A stretch of DNA of 10,309 nucleotides, from assembly GCA_004292705.1 (NCBI GenBank), contig RDXA01000405.1:1-10309 (forward strand), read 5' to 3'. The notes beneath the pieces were generated by a model. It had not been told where the DNA came from. It ran no database searches and was given only the letters and a program-made list of their open reading frames with translations. The position numbers and the translations under genes are program-made. Position 1 is the first letter of the stretch. Each line of letters opens with the position of its first letter. The DNA is from Sphingomonadales bacterium (GTDB lineage Bacteria; Pseudomonadota; Alphaproteobacteria; Sphingomonadales; Sphingomonadaceae). Below, piece after piece: positions 1-5,732 of the stretch.

Positions 1-1371
1 AATCTGGAGGACTGCAAAAAGGCGGGGTTGCTCAACAGCACCGGCCTCTTCCTCGGAGCCTTCGGGGAATTCGGTCACTTCATCTTCCACAATGGTGAAG
101 AGTCACTCCTTACCTACAATCGCGCTGGCGGCGGTAAGGGTACTACATTGATTCAAAACAATTTGGCGCACTCAAATGACCGCACGCTGGTCGTCGTGGA
201 TGCCAAAGACGGTGAGCTAGCATTTTCCAGTACCGCGCATCGGCGCGACGCGCTCGGCACCGATGTCATCTACTTCAATCCCTATGGCCTGCATGGCTAT
301 CCGAACACGAATGTAAATCCGCTCTTCCGGCTCATCGAGGTTGTTGAAGCTGGCGGCTCGCCGGATGGCGAAGCTGAAGCGACCTTCGAGATCGTCATGC
401 CTGCGCCCGTGCGTGATGGTGACAACGCATGGGTGCGCAAAGGTGCGATCCAGCTTTGCTCGCTGCGCGCTGAATATCTCGCGCATGAAAAGCGCGAGCA
501 ATGCACGCTGCCCGATGTTTGGAAATTCCTGCACGGTGATGACGAGCATTTCGCGATGGAATTTTCGATGATGGCGACATCGCCAATCGAGTCCATCGCG
601 CGGCGGGCGCAAGCCTTCGCATCGATGCGCGTGAATGCAGAGAAGCAGTGGGAGGCCATTCGCAGCGAAGCTGCATCGGCTCTCTCGGCGTTCGAGCCTG
701 GGAAGTCGCTCGGCAATGCGTGCGCATCGCACGATATCGATCTGACGCGCGCCAAGCGCGAGAAGCTGACGATCTATATCATCCTTCCCGCCAATCGCAT
801 CGATGTGGCGAAAGCGTGGGTATCGATGCTGATTGCTATGATGACAGAAGTGATCGCAGCGGCGCGCGGGCCGGTGCGCACAACATTCATTGTCGATGAA
901 TTCGCGAACCTGCCGCGAGTGCCGAGCATCCTGCGCTCATTGCGGCTCTATCGGGGTCTTGGCGTAAGCTACTGGTTCTTCGCACAAGGCCGGAACTCAC
1001 TCACGTCGCAATGGTCGAAGGAACAAGTCAAAGACATCGAGGATCAGGTCGGCATCATCACCATGAAATCGGTGTGGGAGCCGGACCTCCTCAAAGACAT
1101 CGAGCTTTGGTCGGGCACCAAAACCATCTTGCAGGGTGGCGTCAGTCACAATGGTGGCGTGATCCAAACGGCGAATGCCAATCTCTCGGAAACCAAGCGG
1201 CCCGTGCTGCAAGCGGGCGATGTGATCGCACTTGGCCCCACGCGCCAAGTGATCCGCGTGGCATCGATGCCGCATCTGCTGATCAGCGATGCGGTTCCCT
1301 ACTTCACCGTTGATCCGTGGCGGACACAGGTGCGCGACGTGCGCGAGCTGCATAAGGGAATTTCGGAATGA
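1..1371 (+). CDS. VirD4/TraG-type conjugative coupling protein, 5' end cut by window
   Basis: ATPase that brings relaxase-bound DNA to a type IV secretion channel at the inner membrane. The frame is open from base 1, so the true start lies to the left and the TTG at 28 is not a real start. The 456 visible residues hold a Walker A loop (RAGGGKGTT, bases 121-147), a nearby VVVDAKDGE stretch, a Walker B followed by the family's typical extension (FIVDEFANLP, about 886-915), the downstream FFAQGRNSL segment, and a RPVLQAGDVIAL motif near the C-terminus, as in TraG/VirD4 proteins. The N-terminal membrane anchor, usually 100-150 residues, is missing from view. The Walker A loop is unusually glycine-rich (GGGKGTT rather than the common TGSGKG). 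The gene overlaps the next by ATGA, so the two are probably translated together. The family is secure; membership of a complete transfer system is inferred. Confidence 0.88.
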   Translation, partial: NLEDCKKAGLLNSTGLFLGAFGEFGHFIFHNGEESLLTYNRAGGGKGTTLIQNNLAHSNDRTLVVVDAKDGELAFSSTAHRRDALGTDVIYFNPYGLHGYPNTNVNPLFRLIEVVEAGGSPDGEAEATFEIVMPAPVRDGDNAWVRKGAIQLCSLRAEYLAHEKREQCTLPDVWKFLHGDDEHFAMEFSMMATSPIESIARRAQAFASMRVNAEKQWEAIRSEAASALSAFEPGKSLGNACASHDIDLTRAKREKLTIYIILPANRIDVAKAWVSMLIAMMTEVIAAARGPVRTTFIVDEFANLPRVPSILRSLRLYRGLGVSYWFFAQGRNSLTSQWSKEQVKDIEDQVGIITMKSVWEPDLLKDIELWSGTKTILQGGVSHNGGVIQTANANLSETKRPVLQAGDVIALGPTRQVIRVASMPHLLISDAVPYFTVDPWRTQVRDVRELHKGISE

Positions 1372-1709
1372 GTGATAACGGACCTTCGTTGTCGCCGCGC
1401 TTCAACAGCGCGGCGACAACGCCGTCTCGCTCGGCGGAAATGCAATCGCGCCTCGATGAAGCGATGCGGCGGATGGACAAGCGCTTTCGGGAAAACGAGC
1501 CAAGCCTGACGCAATCCAAGTATCGCGAGCTGCTGACCAAGCAGGGCAACACGATGGATTTGAAACCCGACTTCGTAAAAGAAAGCCCGACTGACCGTCT
1601 GTGGAAGGCCGCGAAGTTCCAGGTGAAGCAGGAACATCACTTGCGTTGCTCGAAGATCATCAAAGTCGCGCAGCGAATGATGGGCAAAGATCGCGGCCTG
1701 GAGCGATAG
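1368..1709 (+). CDS. small basic protein of unknown function, coupled to coupling-protein gene
   Basis: 113 residues, no family recognised. The first ~25 residues are rich in Ser, Pro, Asn and Ala and look disordered. The rest is charged and mostly helical, with many Lys/Arg and segments such as RLDEAMRRMDKRF and a C-terminal KIIKVAQRMMGK. No signal peptide, membrane segment or cysteine pair is seen. The start at 1368 is chosen because its ATG overlaps the TGA of the coupling-protein gene (ATGA), a common sign of translational coupling. An internal ATG at 1440 with a purine-rich stretch just upstream is an alternative that would avoid the strong hairpin at 1387-1421. Position and coupling suggest an accessory role in conjugation, but nothing in the sequence shows this. 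It ends just before a 16-bp palindrome. Confidence 0.7.
   Translation: MSDNGPSLSPRFNSAATTPSRSAEMQSRLDEAMRRMDKRFRENEPSLTQSKYRELLTKQGNTMDLKPDFVKESPTDRLWKAAKFQVKQEHHLRCSKIIKVAQRMMGKDRGLER
1387..1421. repeat. perfect 14-bp inverted repeat with 7-base loop
   Basis: The arms CGTTGTCGCCGCGC (1387-1400) and GCGCGGCGACAACG (1408-1421) are exact reverse complements around the loop TTCAACA. The structure begins 19 bases after the ATG at 1368, so as RNA it would form a very stable stem at the start of that reading frame. No T tract follows, so an intrinsic terminator is unlikely. Possible roles are translational control, a protein-binding site or a transfer-related structure; none is shown. Confidence 0.8.
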
Positions 1710-1712
1710 GAA

Positions 1713-1728
1713 CCGCAGAATTCTGCGG
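1713..1728. repeat. 16-bp perfect palindrome after unknown gene
   Basis: CCGCAGAATTCTGCGG reads the same on both strands and starts four bases after the TAG at 1707-1709. It is followed by AAAAGC, not a T run, so it is a poor intrinsic terminator. As a two-fold symmetric site just upstream of a likely promoter it resembles an operator. Its inner 9 bases, GCAGAATTC, recur at 1835-1843 in the same control region. Confidence 0.6.
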
Positions 1729-1734
1729 AAAAGC

Positions 1735-1775
1735 TTGTAATTTTTGTTCAATTCATGCTATGATTATATTATAAT
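1735..1775 (+). promoter_or_regulatory. AT-rich promoter region upstream of recombinase operon
   Basis: An abruptly AT-rich stretch holds two sigma-70-like pairs: TTGTAA (1735-1740) with TATGAT (1759-1764) at 18 bases, and TTGTTC (1744-1749) with TATTAT (1767-1772) at 17. A TATAAT also lies at 1770-1775. The segment ATTATA-T-TATAAT (1763-1775) is a perfect 6-bp inverted repeat covering the -10 area, which could be an operator. This is the only clear promoter seen between the coupling-protein gene and the recombinase, so it probably drives 1875-3832. Confidence 0.5.
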
Positions 1776-1783
1776 GTGGTCGC

Positions 1784-1809
1784 AAACTGAGCGTGTCCTA
1801 CGCGAGTTT
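1784..1809 (+). promoter_or_regulatory. imperfect leader hairpin below the promoter
   Basis: AAACT (1784-1788) pairs with AGTTT (1805-1809) and GCGT (1791-1794) with ACGC (1800-1803), leaving a GTCCT loop and a small asymmetric internal loop. It lies immediately downstream of the -10 elements, inside the expected 5' leader, about 65 bases before the first start codon. It could be an RNA structure or a repressor site. Function is unknown. Confidence 0.3.
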
Positions 1810-1874
1810 CCCCCACGTTGTTCTGACTAGAAAAGCAGAATTCCCATCAGGCCGCTCGCCATCGAGCGTGCGCG

Positions 1875-2195
1875 ATGGTGATTGTGATGAACGAGATTGT
1901 CGGAATTACAACTGAGGAACTCGACCGGTATCGCGCGATTGTCGCGACTATCGAAGGAATGACGGACGCCGAGAAAGACGAGGCGATCCAAGTCGTTGAC
2001 AGCATCATGGCAGCGTTTGCCGCTGCCGATTGGGGTCTCGATCCCACTGAGCTTGCTCTCGAAAAAGGAGCTTCGGACTCTTCACAAAATGGGCGTGAAG
2101 ATGGTAAGATGAAAGCTCTTGGCAACGCCATGCTTGTTGACCTCAGTCATGAGGGCGCGATCACAAAACATAACAAACCGGAAATTGCGCCATGA
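1875..2195 (+). CDS. small acidic protein of unknown function upstream of recombinase
   Basis: 106 residues (102 if the ATG at 1887 is used); neither start has a clear ribosome-binding site. No family recognised. The N-terminal two thirds looks helical and acidic (ITTEELDRYRAIV, MTDAEKDEAIQVVDSIM) and is followed by a polar, probably flexible tail. No cysteines, signal peptide or membrane segment. Its TGA overlaps the ATG of the recombinase gene (ATGA at 2192-2195), so the two are probably translationally coupled. The position makes a regulator of the recombinase, for example a recombination directionality factor, worth considering, but its acidity is unlike most known small basic excisionases. 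That role is inference only. Confidence 0.7.
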   Translation: MVIVMNEIVGITTEELDRYRAIVATIEGMTDAEKDEAIQVVDSIMAAFAAADWGLDPTELALEKGASDSSQNGREDGKMKALGNAMLVDLSHEGAITKHNKPEIAP

Positions 2196-3832
2196 CAGAC
2201 ATGAATTCAAAGAAAGCCGTTATCTATTGCCGCGTATCATCTGCGCAGCAGACGATCAGGACTGACGGCCTATCCTCACAAGAACAGCGCTGCCGCAGCT
2301 ATTGCGAGCACAAGGGCTATGAGGTCGTCGAGGTATTCAAAGACGATATGTCGGGAAGTTTGGTCAAGCGTCCAGGTATGGATGCGATGATCAAATTCTT
2401 GCGCTCGACGCGCAAGCATTCCCACGTCGTCGTCATCGACGATATCTCGCGCCTTGCGCGCGGCATCGAAGCGCATTTGCAGCTTCGTGCAGATATCGGC
2501 GCAACCGGCGCATCGCTGGAATCTCCATCAATCGAGTTTGGCGAAGATTCAGACAGCAAGCTGGTCGAGAACCTCCTCGCCTGTGTAAGTCAGCACGCGC
2601 GGCAGAAGAATGCAGAGCAAACGCTCAACCGCATGACAGCACGTGTCCAGCAAGGCTTCTGGGTATTCCAGGCGGTTTGGGGCTACCGGTATGCGCGCCA
2701 TTCCAGCGGCGGCAAAGTGCTCGTCCATAATGAACCGCTCGCCTCGGTGCTTCGTGAAGCACTCGAAGGATTTGCGAGTGGTCGGTTTGCATCGCAAGCG
2801 GAAGTGATGCGCTTCCTTGAAGCGCAGCCATCCGTTCCGAAAATGGCGAATGGCTCGGTATCGAATGAACGTGTGAAGCAGATTCTCACGAACCCGATCT
2901 ATGCGGGGATCGTGCATGTTCCGTCGTGGAATGTCGCACCGCGCCTCGGCAAGCACGAGCCGCTGATCTCCATCGAGACGTTCAATGAGATTCAGGATCG
3001 TTTGAAGGGCAAGGCACGCGGTGCCGTCCGCGCCGATGTGAGCGCGGACTTTCCCCTTCGCGGTCATATCTGCTGCCCGTCATGCGGCCATCCTCTGACA
3101 GCGAATTACAGCAAGGGCAGACTGGGTGCGGCCTATCCTTATTACCTCTGCCGCCAGCGCGCCTGCGATCTTCGCGGCAAGTCGTATGCACGTGAGAAAG
3201 TGGAAGGCGCTTTCGAAGCGCTTCTTCGTTCCGTCACCCCGGCGAAAGAGCTGGTCGATCTGGCTGCTGCTGCGTTCCGGAATCACTGGAACAAGCAGGC
3301 GATGAATGCCGATCAATCGCGCAAGGCGATTGAGAAGGAACTCGCTGAAATCGAGCGCAAGGTGAAGCAGTTGCTTGATCGGATCGTCGAGGCCGAAAGC
3401 CCGACGGTGATCAGCGCATACGAGAATCGTATCGCTGAATTGGAAAGCACGAAGCTGCTTTTGAAGGACAAAATGGCTCGCGCGGCGCAGCCGAAGAGGG
3501 ACTTTGACGAAAGCTTTCGAAACGCTCTGGCGTTTCTCACAAGTCCTTGGAATCTTTGGGAGAATGGGTCGCTTTCGGAGAAGAAGATGGCCCTCAGGCT
3601 CACCTTTCCGAAGCATTTGGTCTATGACCCAAAAGGAGTCGTTCGAAACACCGAATTATCCATTCCATTCAAGATGTTATTCGATTTGAACAACTCAAAA
3701 ATGGAAATGGCGCACCCGACAGGATTCGAACCTGTGACCTCTGCCTTCGGAGGGCAGCACTCTATCCAGCTGAGCTACGGGTGCATGGTGCCATGCGGTG
3801 CATCGCATTGTTATGCGCGGCGCGGCGCTTAG
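2192..3832 (+). CDS. large serine recombinase (integrase) reading through the tRNA
   Basis: Site-specific recombinase that would integrate and excise the element at tRNA-Arg by serine-linked double-strand exchange. The 546-residue frame has the resolvase catalytic domain at about 8-150 (YCRVSS with R14 and nucleophile S16; RPGMD from R60; DDISRLAR with R87 and R90), a recombinase DNA-binding domain at about 160-285 (ILTNPIYAGIV at 231-241), a zinc ribbon with C295/C298 and C320/C325, and a coiled-coil region at about 372-430. All key residues are present, so it looks functional. ATG 2192 is chosen for its ATGA overlap with the gene before; M4 is an alternative. Residues 506-531 are the antisense translation of the tRNA gene and 532-546 come from DNA beyond it. 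The element-encoded protein therefore effectively ends near residue 505 and the stop codon is supplied by the chromosome. Confidence 0.92.
   Translation: MTDMNSKKAVIYCRVSSAQQTIRTDGLSSQEQRCRSYCEHKGYEVVEVFKDDMSGSLVKRPGMDAMIKFLRSTRKHSHVVVIDDISRLARGIEAHLQLRADIGATGASLESPSIEFGEDSDSKLVENLLACVSQHARQKNAEQTLNRMTARVQQGFWVFQAVWGYRYARHSSGGKVLVHNEPLASVLREALEGFASGRFASQAEVMRFLEAQPSVPKMANGSVSNERVKQILTNPIYAGIVHVPSWNVAPRLGKHEPLISIETFNEIQDRLKGKARGAVRADVSADFPLRGHICCPSCGHPLTANYSKGRLGAAYPYYLCRQRACDLRGKSYAREKVEGAFEALLRSVTPAKELVDLAAAAFRNHWNKQAMNADQSRKAIEKELAEIERKVKQLLDRIVEAESPTVISAYENRIAELESTKLLLKDKMARAAQPKRDFDESFRNALAFLTSPWNLWENGSLSEKKMALRLTFPKHLVYDPKGVVRNTELSIPFKMLFDLNNSKMEMAHPTGFEPVTSAFGGQHSIQLSYGCMVPCGASHCYARRGA
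3708..3752. other. probable attachment site (attR) in the tRNA 3' half
   Basis: The recombinase gene runs directly into the 3' half of tRNA-Arg, the usual target segment for tRNA-directed elements. The interval given covers the anticodon loop to CCA and is the expected maximum shared core. The exact crossover is not visible, because the matching copy at the left end of the element is outside the window. Confidence 0.55.
3708..3784 (-). tRNA. tRNA-Arg (anticodon CCG), CCA encoded
   Basis: On the minus strand a full cloverleaf is seen: 7-bp acceptor stem GCACCCG/CGGGTGC (3778-3784 with 3712-3718), D stem GCTC/GAGT with one G-T pair, anticodon stem CTGCC/GGCAG around loop CTCCGAA (3746-3752), T stem ACAGG/CCTGT around TTCGAAT, discriminator G and encoded CCA (3708-3710). 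Anticodon CCG reads CGG Arg codons. The 77-base gene is intact although an element is inserted at its 3' end, meaning the element restored the 3' part. Its transcription converges with the recombinase gene, which overlaps it fully in antisense. Confidence 0.97.
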
Positions 3833-3835
3833 CAA
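3808..3835 (-). promoter_or_regulatory. possible tRNA-Arg promoter
   Basis: On the minus strand TTGCTA (3835-3830) is followed after 16 GC-rich bases by TAACAA (3813-3808), about 23 bases upstream of the tRNA 5' end. Position and the TTG start of the -35 fit; the -10 is a weak match. The recombinase stop codon TAG lies inside this -35 on the other strand. Confidence 0.3.
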
Positions 3836-3950
3836 GAGGCGGGGCGTGGCGCTACACAATTGTTCCGGCTTGCCGCACGTCCGCTGGGCCGCAGAAACGC
3901 CGCGGACGGGCTTAACCAAACGGCAAGGACGCCCGCCTAGGCTCAGGCGC

Positions 3951-4337
3951 ATGGCCACGCTTCCGCCCGAGCCGATTCTCCCCGATGCCGGGCCCGCGTC
4001 CGCAGCCGCGGTTGCGCCCGAGGTGCTGGCCGAGGCTCTGGTGGCGCTCCACGGACAGGCCGCCGCGCTGGCGATGCTCGCCCGGCTGGCCCCCGAGCCG
4101 GTCGAGATCGGCGGCGAGATTGGCGCCGTGATTGCCCGGGCCACGCCGTGGCAGCGCGTGCTGGTCGCCCAGGCCGTGGCCGATTGCGCGGCGATGCTTG
4201 ATACCGGCCTTGCCGCGCTCGGCACCCTGGCGCGCAGGGGACAGGACCCGTCCGCTCCGGCACTGATCTTGTGGCGCGAGTTTCATGCCGCCCGCGCGGC
4301 CATGGTGCGCGTGCTGGAGACGCCCGTAGCGGCCTGA
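3951..4337 (+). CDS. Ala-rich hypothetical protein, first chromosomal gene after the tRNA
   Basis: 128 residues, no family recognised. Very rich in Ala, Leu and Pro. A Pro-rich first 20 residues is followed by helical segments (EVLAEALVALHGQAAALAMLARL; WQRVLVAQAVADCAAML) and a C-terminal LWREFHAARAAMVRVLE. No signal peptide or convincing membrane segment. The ATG at 3951 is chosen because the frame upstream of it translates into Arg-rich, family-less sequence. An AAGGA at 3925-3929 is too far away to be a good ribosome site, so the start is uncertain. A small hairpin (GCGCC/GGCGC, 4339-4352) follows the stop but lacks a T run. Codon use with G or C in third positions supports this frame over the long minus-strand frame across the same DNA. 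Confidence 0.65.
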   Translation: MATLPPEPILPDAGPASAAAVAPEVLAEALVALHGQAAALAMLARLAPEPVEIGGEIGAVIARATPWQRVLVAQAVADCAAMLDTGLAALGTLARRGQDPSAPALILWREFHAARAAMVRVLETPVAA

Positions 4338-4364
4338 TGCGCCGACGGGCGCGGGCTTGACTGC

Positions 4365-4379
4365 GTTCCGCTTTCGTTC
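4365..4379 (+). promoter_or_regulatory. LexA box (GTTC-N7-GTTC) upstream of mmcB
   Basis: GTTC (4365-4368), seven bases, GTTC (4376-4379) is an exact match to the direct-repeat LexA operator of alphaproteobacteria. It lies directly after a -35-like TTGACT (4357-4362) and ends 12 bases before the mmcB ATG, so LexA bound here would cover the core promoter. The downstream gene belongs to a family known to be in the SOS regulon of Caulobacter, which strengthens the call. Confidence 0.85.
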
Positions 4380-4391
4380 CAACGCTGGGGC

Positions 4392-4895
4392 ATGTCCGGT
4401 GCCCTGCTGACCTCGTCTGATTCGATAACGACCGCGGCGCTTGCCGCTGGCGATGTCGCGCGCGGGATCGGGCGGTTGTTTGCGCGCAACGACATCTGGT
4501 GCCTGCCTGAGGTGCCCTTGAAAAGTGGTCGCCGTGCCGATCTGATGGGGATCGACGCCAAGGGCCTCGTCGTGATCGTCGAGATCAAGGTCGCCCGCGC
4601 CGATTTGATCGGCGATGCCAAGTGGACCGATTATCTTGATTTCTGTGACCGCTTCTACTGGGGTCTGCCGCCGGGACTGGACCGTGCGCCGCTGGAAAGC
4701 GAGGCCTATCGGCCGGCGAGCTGCGGGGTGATTGTTGCGGACGGCTATGATGCCGAGATCCTGCGCCCGGCTGCACTCGAACCGCTGGCCGCCGCGCGGC
4801 GCAAGAGCCAGGTCGAGCACCTTGCGCGGATCGCGATGCGGCGGCACCTCGTGATGCTCGATCCGCTGTGCACCGCGCCCAACACGCTGGACTGA
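4392..4895 (+). CDS. mmcB: MmcB-family DNA repair protein
   Basis: DNA-damage-response protein of the MmcB family, a PD-(D/E)XK nuclease-like fold named after its role in mitomycin C tolerance in Caulobacter. 167 residues. The nuclease-like core is visible: E40 in LPEVPLKSGRRADL, D50, then a hydrophobic strand ending in EIK (E64, K66), and the conserved downstream WTDYLDFCDRFYWGLP. The C-terminal part (LEPLAAARRKSQVEHLARIAMRR) is the expected helical end. The start at 4392 is supported by the LexA box 12 bases upstream. With the -35 at 4357 the transcript would begin very near the ATG, so the mRNA may be leaderless or nearly so; only GGGG lies just before the start. Induction by DNA damage is inferred from the operator. 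The exact biochemical activity of the family is not established here. Confidence 0.92.
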   Translation: MSGALLTSSDSITTAALAAGDVARGIGRLFARNDIWCLPEVPLKSGRRADLMGIDAKGLVVIVEIKVARADLIGDAKWTDYLDFCDRFYWGLPPGLDRAPLESEAYRPASCGVIVADGYDAEILRPAALEPLAAARRKSQVEHLARIAMRRHLVMLDPLCTAPNTLD

Positions 4896-4916
4896 GTTTG
4901 CCCGGTTACGGAGTTT

Positions 4917-5732
4917 GTGCTGTCGGCTTTGGGCGATTTGCGGCATAGCCGCAGTGCGATGCTCCCTGCCGACACCCCCGTTCCGCTCGCGCTGCTGATC
5001 GTCAGCCTGGCCGTCACCGTCATTGTTGCGCTGCGTTACCTGCTGACGAGCGGACTCTTCGCTCTCGTCACCGCGAAAATTCGGCCCGGCCTTTATGCTG
5101 GCAAGTCGGCGCAGATCGCGCGCGAGGTGCGCTGGTCGCTGCTGTCGGCGGCAATCTATGGCACGCCTGCGGGGATCGTGCTGTGGGGCTGGCGCCATCA
5201 CGGCTGGACGCAGATCACCGCCGACTGGGCGAGCCTGCCTTGGTGGTATCATCCGTTCAGCGTGCTGATCTATCTCTTCGTGCAGGACACCTGCTTTTAC
5301 TGGAGCCACCGCTGGATGCACCGGCCCAAGTGGTTCCGTCTTGCCCATGCAGTCCATCACGACAGCCGCCCGCCGACCGCGTGGACGGCGATGAGCTTTC
5401 ACCCGATCGAAGCGGTGACCGGCGCGGTGGTGGTTCCGCTGCTCGTCCTGCTGGTGCCGATCCACCTTGCGATGCTGGGCGTGGTGTTGACGGTCGCCAC
5501 GGTAATGGGGGTCACCAATCACATGGGGTGGGAGATGTTCCCGCGCTGGCTTGTTCACTCGGCGTTGGGGGAGTGGCTGATAACCGCCAGCCATCACGAG
5601 CGCCATCACGAGGAATACAGATGCAATTTCGGGCTTTATTTTCGGGTATGGGACCGGCTCTGCGGAACCGATCGGGGCCTCTCGCGGCGCATCGTGGCCG
5701 AGGCAGGGCACGCCCCGCGCGCGGCGGCATGA
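4917..5732 (+). CDS. sterol desaturase / fatty acid hydroxylase family membrane protein
   Basis: Integral membrane non-haem di-iron oxygenase; the family hydroxylates or desaturates lipids, sterols or carotenoids. The substrate cannot be told from sequence. With the GTG start it has 271 residues. Hydrophobic segments lie at about 22-40, 74-91, 114-128 and 165-200. The histidine clusters are all present: H131-x3-H135, H144-xx-H147H148, H202, and H226H227-xx-H230H231. The start is uncertain: GTG 4917 has a GGAG very close upstream, while ATG 4959 lacks a site but still retains the first membrane segment. The gene follows mmcB by 21 bases and may be read from the same transcript, which would be an odd pairing. 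Its TGA overlaps the ATG of the DUF2141 gene, suggesting the two work together. Confidence 0.9.
   Translation: MLSALGDLRHSRSAMLPADTPVPLALLIVSLAVTVIVALRYLLTSGLFALVTAKIRPGLYAGKSAQIAREVRWSLLSAAIYGTPAGIVLWGWRHHGWTQITADWASLPWWYHPFSVLIYLFVQDTCFYWSHRWMHRPKWFRLAHAVHHDSRPPTAWTAMSFHPIEAVTGAVVVPLLVLLVPIHLAMLGVVLTVATVMGVTNHMGWEMFPRWLVHSALGEWLITASHHERHHEEYRCNFGLYFRVWDRLCGTDRGLSRRIVAEAGHAPRAAA

Larger units (their letters stand above)
1..3752 (+). mobile_element. right end of an integrative (probably conjugative) element in tRNA-Arg
   Basis: A coupling protein of conjugation, two small unknown genes and a large serine recombinase all point toward a tRNA gene whose 3' end abuts the recombinase gene. Base composition is visibly lower in GC than right of the tRNA. 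This is the usual layout of an element integrated at a tRNA 3' end, with the integrase gene next to the junction. The right limit must fall within the tRNA; 3752 (anticodon loop) is an approximate inner limit, not an observed crossover. The left end, relaxase and the rest of the transfer apparatus, if present, are outside the window. Whether it is a self-transmissible ICE, a mobilizable element or a remnant cannot be told from this part alone. Confidence 0.75.

Noticed and set aside
28..1371. TTG at 28 as the start of the coupling-protein gene
   Set aside because: The frame is open to base 1, and the residues before it continue the family sequence; the N-terminal membrane region must lie upstream of the window.
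1713..1728. Palindrome as an intrinsic terminator
   Set aside because: No T run follows on the plus strand; its symmetry and the repeated half-site suit an operator better.
3878..3908. Inverted repeat CGTCCGC/GCGGACG between tRNA and hypothetical gene
   Set aside because: Only 7 bp with a 17-base loop in GC-rich DNA and no T run; not distinguishable from chance.
3798..3950. Longer start for the Ala-rich hypothetical protein
   Set aside because: The added 51 residues are Arg-rich and unlike the rest, and overlap the likely tRNA promoter region; ATG 3951 is more plausible.
3695..4225. Minus-strand protein frame across the tRNA
   Set aside because: Its end (VAQLDRVLPSEGRGHRFE) is the familiar false translation of a tRNA gene; no protein is supported.
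3912..5711. Long minus-strand frame of 599 codons
   Set aside because: It is Arg/His/Gln-rich without any recognisable domain and lies opposite mmcB and the desaturase gene, which have clear family motifs; long open antisense frames are common in high-GC DNA.
5183..5728. Extended plus-strand frame leading into the DUF2141 gene
   Set aside because: It is a shifted frame of the desaturase gene; the signal peptide and ATGA overlap mark 5729 as the true start.
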